Shown: piece after piece, positions 1 to 7,387 of the stretch
How the letters are laid out: every line of letters begins with the position of its first letter
Position numbering within the stretch: position 1 is the stretch's first letter
Origin: JBMNOI01 sp050942995
GTDB taxonomy: Bacteria > Chloroflexota > Anaerolineae > UBA1429
DNA: 12,658 nt
Assembly (NCBI GenBank): GCA_050942995.1
Contig: JBMNOI010000109.1
Span: 1-12,658 of the forward strand
Reading direction: 5' to 3'
Made by a program: the position numbers and the translations under genes
The notes under the pieces: generated by a model
What the model saw: the letters and a program-made list of their open reading frames with translations, nothing else
Database searches by the model: none
Told to the model about the DNA's origin: nothing

Positions 1-64
1 GGCCCGGTTATTCCGATCATGCAAAACGTTTCGAACTTATTCTAGCCTGCCGGGAGTTGACGCC

Positions 65-607
65 TTGGAGCCGTCTGATATCGATCGTTTTGTCGAAGCA
101 CTCTTGTTCATCGCCGATGGTCCTGCCGCGCTGGAAGATCTGGCCAAAGCCCTGGAGGTTGAGATCGAGCAGATCGAGCAGTCGGTGTCTCGCCTGACAG
201 AGGCGATGACCGATCGGGGATTGCATATCATTCGCACCGGCTCAAAGGTGCAGATGGTGACCAGTCCCGACGCCTGCGCCGCCGTAGAGCGGTACCTTGG
301 TGTGAGCGAATCGGCCAAGCTGTCTCCCGCAGCCCTGGAGACACTGGCCATTATCGCCTATCGCCAGCCGATCACCCGCGCACAGATCGATTCGATTCGC
401 GGCGTCAACTCGGACGGGGTGATTCGTACATTGATGGCCAAGTCACTTATCGCGCCGGTGGGTCGATTGGCCCAGGCGGGACGGCCGGTATTGCTCGGAA
501 CTACCGTGGAATTTCTACAGTACTTTGGCATTCGTTCGCTGGACGAGCTACCCGATTTGCCCGAGTTGCCCGATCTCTCGGAGGATGATCTGGAAGCCAC
601 AGCGTAG
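65..607 (+). CDS. scpB: Segregation and condensation protein B (ScpB)
   Basis: Encodes 180 residues of the winged-helix kleisin-associated protein ScpB, which with ScpA and SMC forms the condensin that organises and segregates the chromosome. The N-terminus (DIDRFVEALLFIADGP) has the typical ScpB opening, in which EALLF starts the first winged helix. The centre (residues about 94-150) holds the family's most conserved stretch, with LSPAALETLAIIAYRQPITR followed by RGVNSDGVIRTL and GRPVLLGTT. The C-terminus is acidic, with LPDLPELPDL repeats. Length fits the family. I chose the TTG at 65 because GGGAG (52-56) lies 8 bases upstream and the protein then begins where ScpB proteins normally begin; the frame stays open to the left edge, so a longer form is possible. 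It ends in TAG, which sits inside a perfect hairpin. It converges on smc, its functional partner. scpA is not visible and may lie to the left. Confidence 0.93.
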   Translation: MEPSDIDRFVEALLFIADGPAALEDLAKALEVEIEQIEQSVSRLTEAMTDRGLHIIRTGSKVQMVTSPDACAAVERYLGVSESAKLSPAALETLAIIAYRQPITRAQIDSIRGVNSDGVIRTLMAKSLIAPVGRLAQAGRPVLLGTTVEFLQYFGIRSLDELPDLPELPDLSEDDLEATA

Positions 608-633
608 ATGGAAGCTACAGCTTCCATCTACGC
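602..633. repeat. Perfect 15-bp inverted repeat overlapping the scpB stop codon
   Basis: Arms 602-616 and 619-633 are perfect reverse complements (GCGTAGATGGAAGCT and its complement), separated by two bases. The left arm contains the last Ala codon and TAG stop of scpB. No T-tract follows, so it is not a standard terminator by itself; it could protect the 3' end or act with the terminator 23 bases further on. Confidence 0.75.
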
Positions 634-655
634 CATGATATAAAAGAAACGAACG

Positions 656-697
656 GCGCGGCAAGGCCCGATATGATGGGGCCTGCCGCGCTTTTTT
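656..697 (+). terminator. Rho-independent terminator after scpB
   Basis: A GC-rich stem pairs GCGCGGCA (656-663) with TGCCGCGC (684-691), continues past a bulged A as GGCCC with GGGCC, and is followed by TTTTTT at 692-697. It lies between convergent scpB and smc. The A-rich stretch on the other side (641-650) is weak, so minus-strand termination would be less efficient. Confidence 0.85.
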
Positions 698-698
698 G

Positions 699-3600
699 TC
701 ACCCTTGCAGAGGGCCCAGCTTTTGGGAAGCGGTCGGCTCGTGCACATCATCCAGTTTGAGCGAGATGCACTGGGATACGCCCTGTTCGCTCATGGTGAT
801 ACCATAGATGGTGGAGGCCACCTCGATGGTGCGGCGGTTGTGGGTGATGATGATGAACTGGGTATCCTCTGCGTGCTGCACCAGCAAGTCGCGGAACCGG
901 TTCACATTGGCTTCATCCAGGGCGGCATCCACTTCATCCAGGAAGCAAAAGGGCACCGGGTTGGCCCGTAGCAGGGCAAAAAGCAGCGCCACAGCGGTGA
1001 GCGAGCGCTCCCCGCCGGAGAGCAGGGCCAGCCCCTGGGCTCGCTTACCCGGAGGATGGGCGATGATATCCACGCCGGTGGTGCTGGGGTTCTCGGGATC
1101 GGTAAGGATCAACCGGGCGTTGCCTCCGCCAAAGAGCACGCGGAAATACTCGCCAAACGCCTCGTTCACCTTTTCCACCGTTGCCACAAAGTCGCGCTCG
1201 ATGATGGCATCCAGTTCCTGAATCACCTCGTGAAGAGAGGCGATGGCGCCGCGCAGATCGGAGGCCTGACCCTGCAGGAATGTCTGTCGGTCGAGCAACT
1301 GCTCGTATTCGCGGGGGGCATCGACATTCACGTTGCCCAGTCGCCGGATGCGCGTCTTGAGCTGACGGACCTCGTCACCCAGACCGGGGGGCAGGCTGGT
1401 GACCTGGGGAAGCTCGACCACATCGTCGTCCAGGCTGAGGCGTAGCTGGTGTGAGACCGTATCGGGCAGGTCGATGGGACCCAGGTCCGATTCGATTTCC
1501 CGGGCCAGTGTCTCCTGCTGATCGAGAATGCGATCTCGCTCCAGGGCGATGCGGTTGGCTTCGATCTCGCTCTCGCGCAAACGTTCGAGGCTTTGAGATG
1601 CTCTGTGCTCGATGTCGCGCTGCGCCGCTTCGAGCCGGGAGAGCTCTTCTTGTGCGGGGTGTATCTGCTCGTCGATGGCCTTGTTTTCCGCTTCGATGGC
1701 GGCCGAGCGGGCGTTGAGCCGCTCGATCTCCCGGTCCAATGCGGCCATGTCGGCGGCCAGGTGGGTATCCTGTTCGCTCTTTTCCTCGATCTGCCGGGCG
1801 AGCTGGGCGAGATTGCTCTCGTGGCTTTCCATCAGGCGGCGTTGACTCTGCACCGTGCGCTGCGCGACGGCGGCGCGGGTCTCGAGCTCGCCCACCCGGC
1901 GACGCAGCTCCCCATCTTCGATGGCGGCCAACGCTTCGCGCAGTTCGGACAGCGCCGCGGTTGCCGCGGCCTGTTCGGCGTCGGATTCGGCCATGCGCAG
2001 ACGCAGCTTTTCCTCGCGCTCATCCAGAGTGGCCAGCTCTTGCCGGGTGCGCTCCATCTGGTTCGTTTGCCAGTCCCGATCGCGCGTCATCTCGCGTATG
2101 CTTTGGGCGTGACGGGCGCCGGCTTCGCGGGCGGCATCGCGCTCACTGCGCAATTGAGTCAGTCGCCGCTCCTGTTCCTGTACGCGACGCCGCAGATCTG
2201 TCAGGAGATCCTGCGCCTCGGCATGGGCGCGGGCGAATTCATCCAGCCGGGCCTCGGCCGTGGCGATGCGGTCGGGCAATTCGCGCCATTCGCGCTCCTG
2301 AGCCAGCAGATTCGGGCCGCTGCTCTTGCGCGTCCCGCCGCTCAGCACACCGCCCGGCTGGACCGTCTCCCCTTCCAGTGTGACGAACAGCGAAGCGCCG
2401 GTGCGGCTGCGCAACAGGCGTCGGGCGGCCGTCAGGTCACGCACGATGAGGATGCGGCCCAACAAGAGTTCGAACACGGGGCGCAGTCGTTCTTCGTAGC
2501 GCACCAGAGCGCTGCCCACTCCCACAATGTCGGGTTCGGAGCGGATATTGAGCACCTGACGGGGGCGCACCGTATCCAGCGGGAGAAAGGTCGCCCATCC
2601 GGCGCGGGTTCGCTTGAGGTAGGCGATGGCTGCCTCAGCATGCTCCCAGCGCTCGGTGACCACATTTTGCAGTCGGGCGCCCAGAGCCGCCTCGATGGCC
2701 GCTTCCAGTTCGCCGGGGACGTTCATCAGGGTGGCCACGGTGCCCAGGATGCCCTCCAGGCTGTTCGATCCGGCGGCCAGCACCTCACGCACACCGGGCA
2801 CATAACCGGTGAGCTCCTGTCGGATGCGGGCCAGGGCCTCCTGTCGGGCCAACAGTCGGTCGCGCTCGGCCCGCGCCTGGATGAGGTTTTTCTCCGCTAC
2901 TGCCAGCTCTTCTCGGGTGCGCTCGATCTGTTTCTCCAGATCGTCCCCCTCCTGCCGGAGGGCGTCGCATTCGGCTTCCAGCGCCTCTTCACGCTCTTGC
3001 AGGGTGCGGCCGTGTGCTTCGGCCTCTTTCAAACGGCGGTCGATTTCGGTGATCTGCGCCTCGGCATCATCTCGCGCCGCGGCGAGTTGCTCGCGACGCT
3101 CGGTGATCTGCTCGATGCGGGCGCGACATTCGGCAATGGCTGCGGTGGCGGCATCCAGCCGCTTCTGTTCATCGCGCACGCGGCGGTCCAGCGAGCGACG
3201 CTCATCATCGATGGTGAGCAGCTCGGCGCGGGCGGCCTCTAATTCGGCGTGCGCGGCCTGGTACTGGGCCTCGTGCTCGGCCAACTCTTCGGCGGCGCGG
3301 GCGATTTCGCTTTGCAGGATATCGCGGCGCGAGGTGAGCGCCCGGATCTCTCCCTCGATGACCTGGCGCTGCTGCCGATGCAGGCGGCCCCGCTCGTTGG
3401 CCACGGCCAGCTCACGGCGCAGCCGTTCGGTATCCTCACGCAGGGCGGTCTCGCGGCGGCGCAAATCGGCGATGACCTGGCGGACTTGGTTCTGTTGCGC
3501 GACGATCTGCTCCTGTTTCTCCTGAAAGCCACGGTGGTACTCGCGATGAGAGTCGATGCGAGCCCGTTGCTCGCGCAACCGCTCCTCGGCGCGCGCCAGA

Positions 3601-4319
3601 TTGCGCCGGTTGCGCTGCCACTGGTAGCCGTACCAGATGCGCTGTAGCTCCTGAAGATCCTGAGAGAGAAGGATGTACTCCTCGGCGCGCTCGGCCTGGC
3701 GGCGAAGGGATGTGGCCCGCGGACGTAGCTCGTTGAGGATGTCGTTGACGCGCTCGAGGTTTCGTTCGGTCTCCTGAATACGGCGCAGAGCTTCCTCGCG
3801 CTTGCGCAGATGGGGGGTGATACCGGCGGCATCCTCGAACAGCGCGCGACGCGCCTCGGGGCGCAGAGCCAGGGCCGCATCGACCATGCCCTGACCGATC
3901 ACGGTATAGTTACTGCGCGCCAGGCCGGCGGAGTTGAGGATATCGAGCACGTCGCGATAGCGCACGCGATTGTTGTTGAGCAGATATTCATTCTCGCCGG
4001 AGCGATAGGCCCGTCGACCGACGGTCACCTCGGTGTAATCGATGGGTAACCATCCGTCCGAGTTGTCCAGGGTAAGGATGACTTCGGCCATACCTTGCCG
4101 AGGACGGGTGCGGCTTCCGGCAAAGATCATGTCCTCTGTAGAGCGACCGCGCAGGTTGCGGTAGCTTTGTTCGCCCATCACCCAACGAATGGCGTCGGCG
4201 ATATTGCTCTTGCCGCTGCCGTTGGGGCCCACAATGGCCGTGATACCCGAGGTGAACTCGAAGACGCTGCGGGAGGCAAAGCTTTTGTAACCGTGCAAGT
4301 CAAGCTGTTTCAGGCGCAT
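699..4319 (-). CDS. smc: Chromosome segregation ATPase SMC
   Basis: Encodes a full-length 1206-residue SMC, the ATPase of the SMC-ScpAB complex that extrudes and tethers DNA loops. The N-terminal ATPase half has KSF at 12-14, Walker A GPNGSGKS at 31-38 and a Q-loop region near YTVIGQGMVD (about 140-150). Long Glu/Arg/Gln-rich coiled coils follow (about 170-500 and 670-1010). They flank a globular hinge (about 504-665) that starts near GYVPGV and ends near GGVLSGGT. The C-terminal half has the ABC signature LLSGGERS (about 1100) and Walker B FCFLDEVDAALDEAN (about 1123-1137), including the catalytic Glu. The ATG at 4319 is preceded by GGGGGTG and gives the canonical MRLKQLDLHGYKSF start. It lies 84 bases downstream of rnc on the same strand, a common bacterial order, and is probably co-transcribed with it. 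Both ATPase halves are intact. Confidence 0.97.
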   Translation of the reverse strand: MRLKQLDLHGYKSFASRSVFEFTSGITAIVGPNGSGKSNIADAIRWVMGEQSYRNLRGRSTEDMIFAGSRTRPRQGMAEVILTLDNSDGWLPIDYTEVTVGRRAYRSGENEYLLNNNRVRYRDVLDILNSAGLARSNYTVIGQGMVDAALALRPEARRALFEDAAGITPHLRKREEALRRIQETERNLERVNDILNELRPRATSLRRQAERAEEYILLSQDLQELQRIWYGYQWQRNRRNLARAEERLREQRARIDSHREYHRGFQEKQEQIVAQQNQVRQVIADLRRRETALREDTERLRRELAVANERGRLHRQQRQVIEGEIRALTSRRDILQSEIARAAEELAEHEAQYQAAHAELEAARAELLTIDDERRSLDRRVRDEQKRLDAATAAIAECRARIEQITERREQLAAARDDAEAQITEIDRRLKEAEAHGRTLQEREEALEAECDALRQEGDDLEKQIERTREELAVAEKNLIQARAERDRLLARQEALARIRQELTGYVPGVREVLAAGSNSLEGILGTVATLMNVPGELEAAIEAALGARLQNVVTERWEHAEAAIAYLKRTRAGWATFLPLDTVRPRQVLNIRSEPDIVGVGSALVRYEERLRPVFELLLGRILIVRDLTAARRLLRSRTGASLFVTLEGETVQPGGVLSGGTRKSSGPNLLAQEREWRELPDRIATAEARLDEFARAHAEAQDLLTDLRRRVQEQERRLTQLRSERDAAREAGARHAQSIREMTRDRDWQTNQMERTRQELATLDEREEKLRLRMAESDAEQAAATAALSELREALAAIEDGELRRRVGELETRAAVAQRTVQSQRRLMESHESNLAQLARQIEEKSEQDTHLAADMAALDREIERLNARSAAIEAENKAIDEQIHPAQEELSRLEAAQRDIEHRASQSLERLRESEIEANRIALERDRILDQQETLAREIESDLGPIDLPDTVSHQLRLSLDDDVVELPQVTSLPPGLGDEVRQLKTRIRRLGNVNVDAPREYEQLLDRQTFLQGQASDLRGAIASLHEVIQELDAIIERDFVATVEKVNEAFGEYFRVLFGGGNARLILTDPENPSTTGVDIIAHPPGKRAQGLALLSGGERSLTAVALLFALLRANPVPFCFLDEVDAALDEANVNRFRDLLVQHAEDTQFIIITHNRRTIEVASTIYGITMSEQGVSQCISLKLDDVHEPTASQKLGPLQG

Positions 4320-4334
4320 AGCACCCCCAGGTGC
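4320..4334 (-). promoter_or_regulatory. smc ribosome binding site inside a small hairpin
   Basis: On the minus strand the sequence just before the smc ATG reads GCACC-TGGG-GGTGC-T-ATG. The 5-bp stem (4330-4334 with 4321-4325) contains most of the only Shine-Dalgarno candidate (GGGGGTG). The hairpin could limit ribosome access; it is short, so the effect is uncertain. Confidence 0.4.
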
Positions 4335-4362
4335 GATAAGACCGGAACGTGGATCGCCAACC

Positions 4363-4377
4363 CATCTCGGCGAGATG
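4363..4377. repeat. Small inverted repeat in the rnc-smc gap
   Basis: CATCTCG (4363-4369) and CGAGATG (4371-4377) form a near-perfect palindrome. Just beyond it (4386-4402) are tandem copies of GATGA/GAGAT overlapping the end of rnc, which could pair with the CATCTC arm. No T-tract follows on the minus strand, so transcription from rnc into smc is expected to continue. Confidence 0.4.
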
Positions 4378-4403
4378 AACGACGGTCAGATGAGATGAGA
4401 TGA

Positions 4404-5138
4404 TCAATCCCCAAAGCGCGCCGGATGGCGTCGCTCACGGTGCGTGCGCAGTGCGTCGGTGGCGGCGGCCTGTTCGGCGGCTTGTTTGCTGGCGCCGGTG
4501 CCTTCTCCCCATACGTCCTGCCCCACGAGCACCTGAGCGGTAAATATCTTGGCGTGGTCCGGCCCCTCTTGATTGATGATACGGTATGACGGTGTGATGC
4601 GCAGGTGGGCCTGAGTGTATTCTTGCAGACGACTCTTGGCGTCTTTGGCCGCGCGACGGGAATCGATCTCGTCCGCATGGCGCATGAGAATCTGATGCAC
4701 CCACTCTCGTGTCGCTTCGATGCCCTGATCGAGATAGGCGGCGCCTACGACCGCCTCGAATGCGGCGCAGAGGTTGGCTGCGCGCTTGCGGCCCCCGCTG
4801 CTCTCTTCCCCCCGGCCCAGACGCAGATAAGCGCCCAGACCTATCTCTCGGCCAAAGGCGGCCAGGGTCTCTGTGCGCACGATATGGGCCCGAATGCCGG
4901 TCAGCTCTCCCTCAGAGGAATCGGGATAGCGCAGATAGAGCCACTCACCGACGATAAAGTCGAGAATGGCGTCGCCCAGGAATTCGAGCCGCTGGTTGTC
5001 GGCCGTATCAAGGTCCGGATACTCGTTAACGAACGAACTATGGGTGAGGGCCTGCTCCAGCATCTCCGGGTTGGCAAACCGGAGGCCCGTCTCTTCCTGG
5101 AATCGTTGCAGTACGCGGCTACGCTCCTCCACCGGCAC
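4404..5138 (-). CDS. rnc: Ribonuclease III
   Basis: Encodes a 244-residue RNase III, the dsRNA endonuclease for rRNA precursors and structured mRNAs. The endonuclease domain occupies about 8-155, with signature NQRLEFLGDAILD (48-60). Its Glu52 and Asp56 match E. coli Glu41 and Asp45. The second acidic cluster reads NLCAAFEAVVGAAYLD (122-137): Glu128 matches E. coli Glu117, but the position of Asp114 is Ala125. The dsRNA-binding domain covers about 167-234 (LQEYTQ, then GTGASKQAAEQAAA). The annotated start is GTG at 5138; AAAGGA lies only 3 bases before it, while a second GTG two codons later (5132) has better spacing of 9, so the real start may be Val3. It is followed by smc and preceded by aspS after a 198-base gap that holds a long hairpin. 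The domain order is complete; activity may be altered by the missing Asp. Confidence 0.94.
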   Translation of the reverse strand: MPVEERSRVLQRFQEETGLRFANPEMLEQALTHSSFVNEYPDLDTADNQRLEFLGDAILDFIVGEWLYLRYPDSSEGELTGIRAHIVRTETLAAFGREIGLGAYLRLGRGEESSGGRKRAANLCAAFEAVVGAAYLDQGIEATREWVHQILMRHADEIDSRRAAKDAKSRLQEYTQAHLRITPSYRIINQEGPDHAKIFTAQVLVGQDVWGEGTGASKQAAEQAAATDALRTHRERRHPARFGD

Positions 5139-5200
5139 GCGTCCTTTCTATACTTCGGCCTGTCATCCTGGCGTTCTCAAGAATCGATTCCATAACCCCT

Positions 5201-5241
5201 CATGTTCTTGTGCAAGTAGACCTGACTTGTACAAAAACATG
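5201..5241. repeat. 17-bp imperfect inverted repeat in the rnc leader
   Basis: Arms 5201-5217 (CATGTTCTTGTGCAAGT) and 5225-5241 match at 15 of 17 positions around a 7-base loop. It starts 63 bases upstream of the rnc start on the minus strand. On that strand one of the two non-matching pairs is G-U. No U-tract follows, so it is not a normal terminator for aspS. A stem in an rnc leader recalls E. coli, where RNase III cleaves its own leader; a protein operator is the alternative. Confidence 0.6.
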
Positions 5242-5336
5242 ACGTCCTTTTATCCAATGGCGAAGTCGGCGAGTTGCGCCAATTCCGGGTCCGCACTCTT
5301 AAGTGGGGGGATGCATGGGCGTCGCTCGCGCATATT

Positions 5337-7097
5337 CTAGAGATCGAGCTTGATGTGCAACTCTTTGAGTTGTTGTGGCGAGATGGGCGATGGGGCCTGT
5401 GTCATCAGATCGACGGCGCTCTGCGACTTGGGAAAAGCCATCACCTCGCGAATATTGGGCTCGCCAGCCAGCAGCATGACCACCCGTGCGATGCCCGACG
5501 CGATGCCACCATGGGGGGGCGCGCCGAACTCGAACGCTTCCAGCAGGTGACCGAACTGTGCTCTGGCCTCTTCATCGCTGAGGCCGATGGTGCGGAACAT
5601 GAGCGACTGGACCTCGCGACGGTGAATGCGGATGCTGCCGCCGGCTACCTCATAGCCGTTGGCCACCAGGTCGTAGGCTTTGGCCCGCACGCTTCCGGGA
5701 TCGCTCTCCAAAAGGGGCAGATCCTCGTCCATCGGTGCGGTGAACGGATGGTGCACCGCGCTGTAGCGTCCCTCTTCCTCATCCCATTCGAGGAGAGGAA
5801 AGTCGGTGATCCAGGCAAAGGCGATGGTATCCTCGTCCATCAGCTCCAGTCGGCGCCCCATCTCCAGGCGAAGCTGCCCCAATACCTCGGCCACCACGTC
5901 CGGGCGGTCGGCCACGATGAGGATGAGGTCTCCCGGTCGGGCACCCGTACGCTCCAGAATCGCCTCAAGCTCGCCCTCTGTAAGGAACTTGGCGATGGAT
6001 GACCGCACGCCGTCATCGCCGGGGGCGATCCAGGCGAGCCCTTTGGCGCCATGAGCCTGAGCCATCTCGGTCAGCTCGTCGATCTGGCGCCGGGTATAGT
6101 CGCCGCAGCCGGGCGCACAGATCGCTTTGACCCGGCCGCCGGATGCCACCGCCTGGTTGAACACCCGAAACTCTGAGCCTTTGACAATGTCGGACAGGTC
6201 GGTGAGTAACATGCCAAAGCGCACATCGGGCTTGTCCGAGCCATAGAGGTTCATGGCCTCATGATAGGTCAGACGGGTAAAGGGGATCTGGAACACCCGC
6301 TTGTCGGATACGGCCGGCACCATTTGGGTGAACATGTCCTCGACGAGCTGCAGAATGTCCTCACGATCGACGAAGGACATCTCCAGGTCCAGCTGGGTGA
6401 ACTCGGGCTGACGGTCGGCACGTTGATCCTCATCGCGGAAGCAGCGGGCGATCTGGAAATAGCGTTCGAACCCCGAAACCATCAGCAACTGCTTGAGCTG
6501 CTGTGGTGATTGGGGCAGGGCGTAGAATTTGCCCGGATGCACGCGGCTGGGCACGACATAATCGCGGGCGCCCTCGGGCGTGCTCTTGATCAGGATAGGG
6601 GTTTCGATCTCGATAAATTCGCGATCCGAGAGATAGTTGCGAATGAAGCGGATGACCTCATGGCGGAGGATGATGTTCCGCTGCATCCGCATCTTGCGCA
6701 GGTCGAGGTAACGGTAACGCAGGCGCAGGGACTCGTCGGTCTCGCTCTCTTCATTGATGTAGAACGGCGGGGTGCGGGCCTCGTTGAGAATCTCGACGTC
6801 CTGAGCGGCCACCTCGATCTCGCCGGTGGCCATACGAGGATTGATCATTCCTTCAGGGCGACGCTCTACTGTGCCGGTGATACGGATCACATACTCGTTG
6901 CGTGCCCGGCTGGCGATTTCGTGGGCCTGGGGCGAGAGCTCTGGATTGAACACCACCTGGGTGATGCCCCATCGGTCTCGCAAGTCGATAAAGATCAGGT
7001 TGCCATGATCGCGTCGGCGATGCACCCAACCGGCCAGGGTTACCTGGCTGCCGACATCGCCCGAGCCGAGCTGCCCACAGGTGTGCGTCTTGAGCAT
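5337..7097 (-). CDS. aspS: Aspartyl-tRNA synthetase, probably non-discriminating
   Basis: Encodes a 586-residue class IIb synthetase that charges tRNA-Asp in the cytoplasm. It has an N-terminal OB-fold anticodon domain (about 1-105), motif 2 with FRDEDQRADRQPEFTQLD (220-237), a bacterial GAD insertion (about 300-415), and the C-terminal active site with GSIRIHRREVQ (487-497) and motif 3 near PPHGGIASGIAR (527-538). I chose the ATG at 7097 because MLKTHTCGQL aligns with the usual bacterial AspRS start and GGAGGG lies 10 bases upstream. The open frame runs 92 codons further, through its own promoter, with unrelated sequence. His31 and Gly83 are residues linked to non-discriminating AspRS, which also charges tRNA-Asn for GatCAB amidation. 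Motif 3 has Ala537 where GLDR-type Asp is usual. The stop is TAG. Confidence 0.96.
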   Translation of the reverse strand: MLKTHTCGQLGSGDVGSQVTLAGWVHRRRDHGNLIFIDLRDRWGITQVVFNPELSPQAHEIASRARNEYVIRITGTVERRPEGMINPRMATGEIEVAAQDVEILNEARTPPFYINEESETDESLRLRYRYLDLRKMRMQRNIILRHEVIRFIRNYLSDREFIEIETPILIKSTPEGARDYVVPSRVHPGKFYALPQSPQQLKQLLMVSGFERYFQIARCFRDEDQRADRQPEFTQLDLEMSFVDREDILQLVEDMFTQMVPAVSDKRVFQIPFTRLTYHEAMNLYGSDKPDVRFGMLLTDLSDIVKGSEFRVFNQAVASGGRVKAICAPGCGDYTRRQIDELTEMAQAHGAKGLAWIAPGDDGVRSSIAKFLTEGELEAILERTGARPGDLILIVADRPDVVAEVLGQLRLEMGRRLELMDEDTIAFAWITDFPLLEWDEEEGRYSAVHHPFTAPMDEDLPLLESDPGSVRAKAYDLVANGYEVAGGSIRIHRREVQSLMFRTIGLSDEEARAQFGHLLEAFEFGAPPHGGIASGIARVVMLLAGEPNIREVMAFPKSQSAVDLMTQAPSPISPQQLKELHIKLDL

Positions 7098-7148
7098 GAA
7101 ACCGGGTCCCTCCGAAAAACGGTCTGTTACGTTCATTTGGTTCTCCGC

Positions 7149-7178
7149 ATTATACACGCGCACCAAGGGGAGGCACAA
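7149..7178 (-). promoter_or_regulatory. aspS promoter
   Basis: On the minus strand a perfect TATAAT (7149-7154) is preceded by TTGTGC with an 18-base spacer. Transcription would start near 7142, giving a leader of about 45 bases to the ATG at 7097 that includes its GGAGGG. This supports 7097 as the start: an upstream ATG at 7136 would have almost no leader, with its GGAG at or before the transcription start. Confidence 0.65.
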
Positions 7179-7292
7179 ATCAGCGGCCGAGGAGGTACAG
7201 GATATCTTGCCATGAGCAGCCCACGAGCGGCCCCGTCGGGAGTGGTGATGTCGATGCGGGATGGGTACAGCCCCGACTCGATGATCGTGTGC

Positions 7293-7321
7293 TTGAGGAT
7301 GGGGGCTGCGTGTTGTATAGT
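7293..7321 (+). promoter_or_regulatory. Promoter of the dehydratase gene
   Basis: TTGAGG (7293-7298) and TATAGT (7316-7321) are separated by 17 bases, a good sigma70-type match. The start would be near 7328, giving a leader of about 60 bases before the ATG at 7388. It is divergent from the aspS promoter about 140 bases away. Confidence 0.65.
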
Positions 7322-7387
7322 ACGCCCTGTTATCGCCTGCCATGTCAGGGGTGGGCGAGGCGTCATCCCACATCCACGGAGGAACCC

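Noticed and set aside
1..45. End of an upstream gene (stop TAG at 43-45)
   Set aside because: The 14 visible codons do not resemble the end of ScpA or any family I know, and other frames are also open.
1593..3242. 549-codon plus-strand frame inside smc
   Set aside because: It is an antisense shadow of the smc coiled-coil and hinge coding sequence, caused by GC-rich codons; no ribosome site or domain.
5201..5241. Rho-independent terminator of aspS
   Set aside because: No U-tract follows the stem on the minus strand, and it is 96 bases past the stop codon.
7098..7373. 92-codon N-terminal extension of AspRS
   Set aside because: It crosses the TATAAT promoter, lacks similarity to the AspRS N-terminus, and the ATG at 7097 has its own GGAGGG and aligns with known starts.
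7289..7387. Longer start for the dehydratase gene
   Set aside because: It would begin upstream of or inside the promoter at 7293-7321; GGAGGA before the ATG at 7388 fixes the start.
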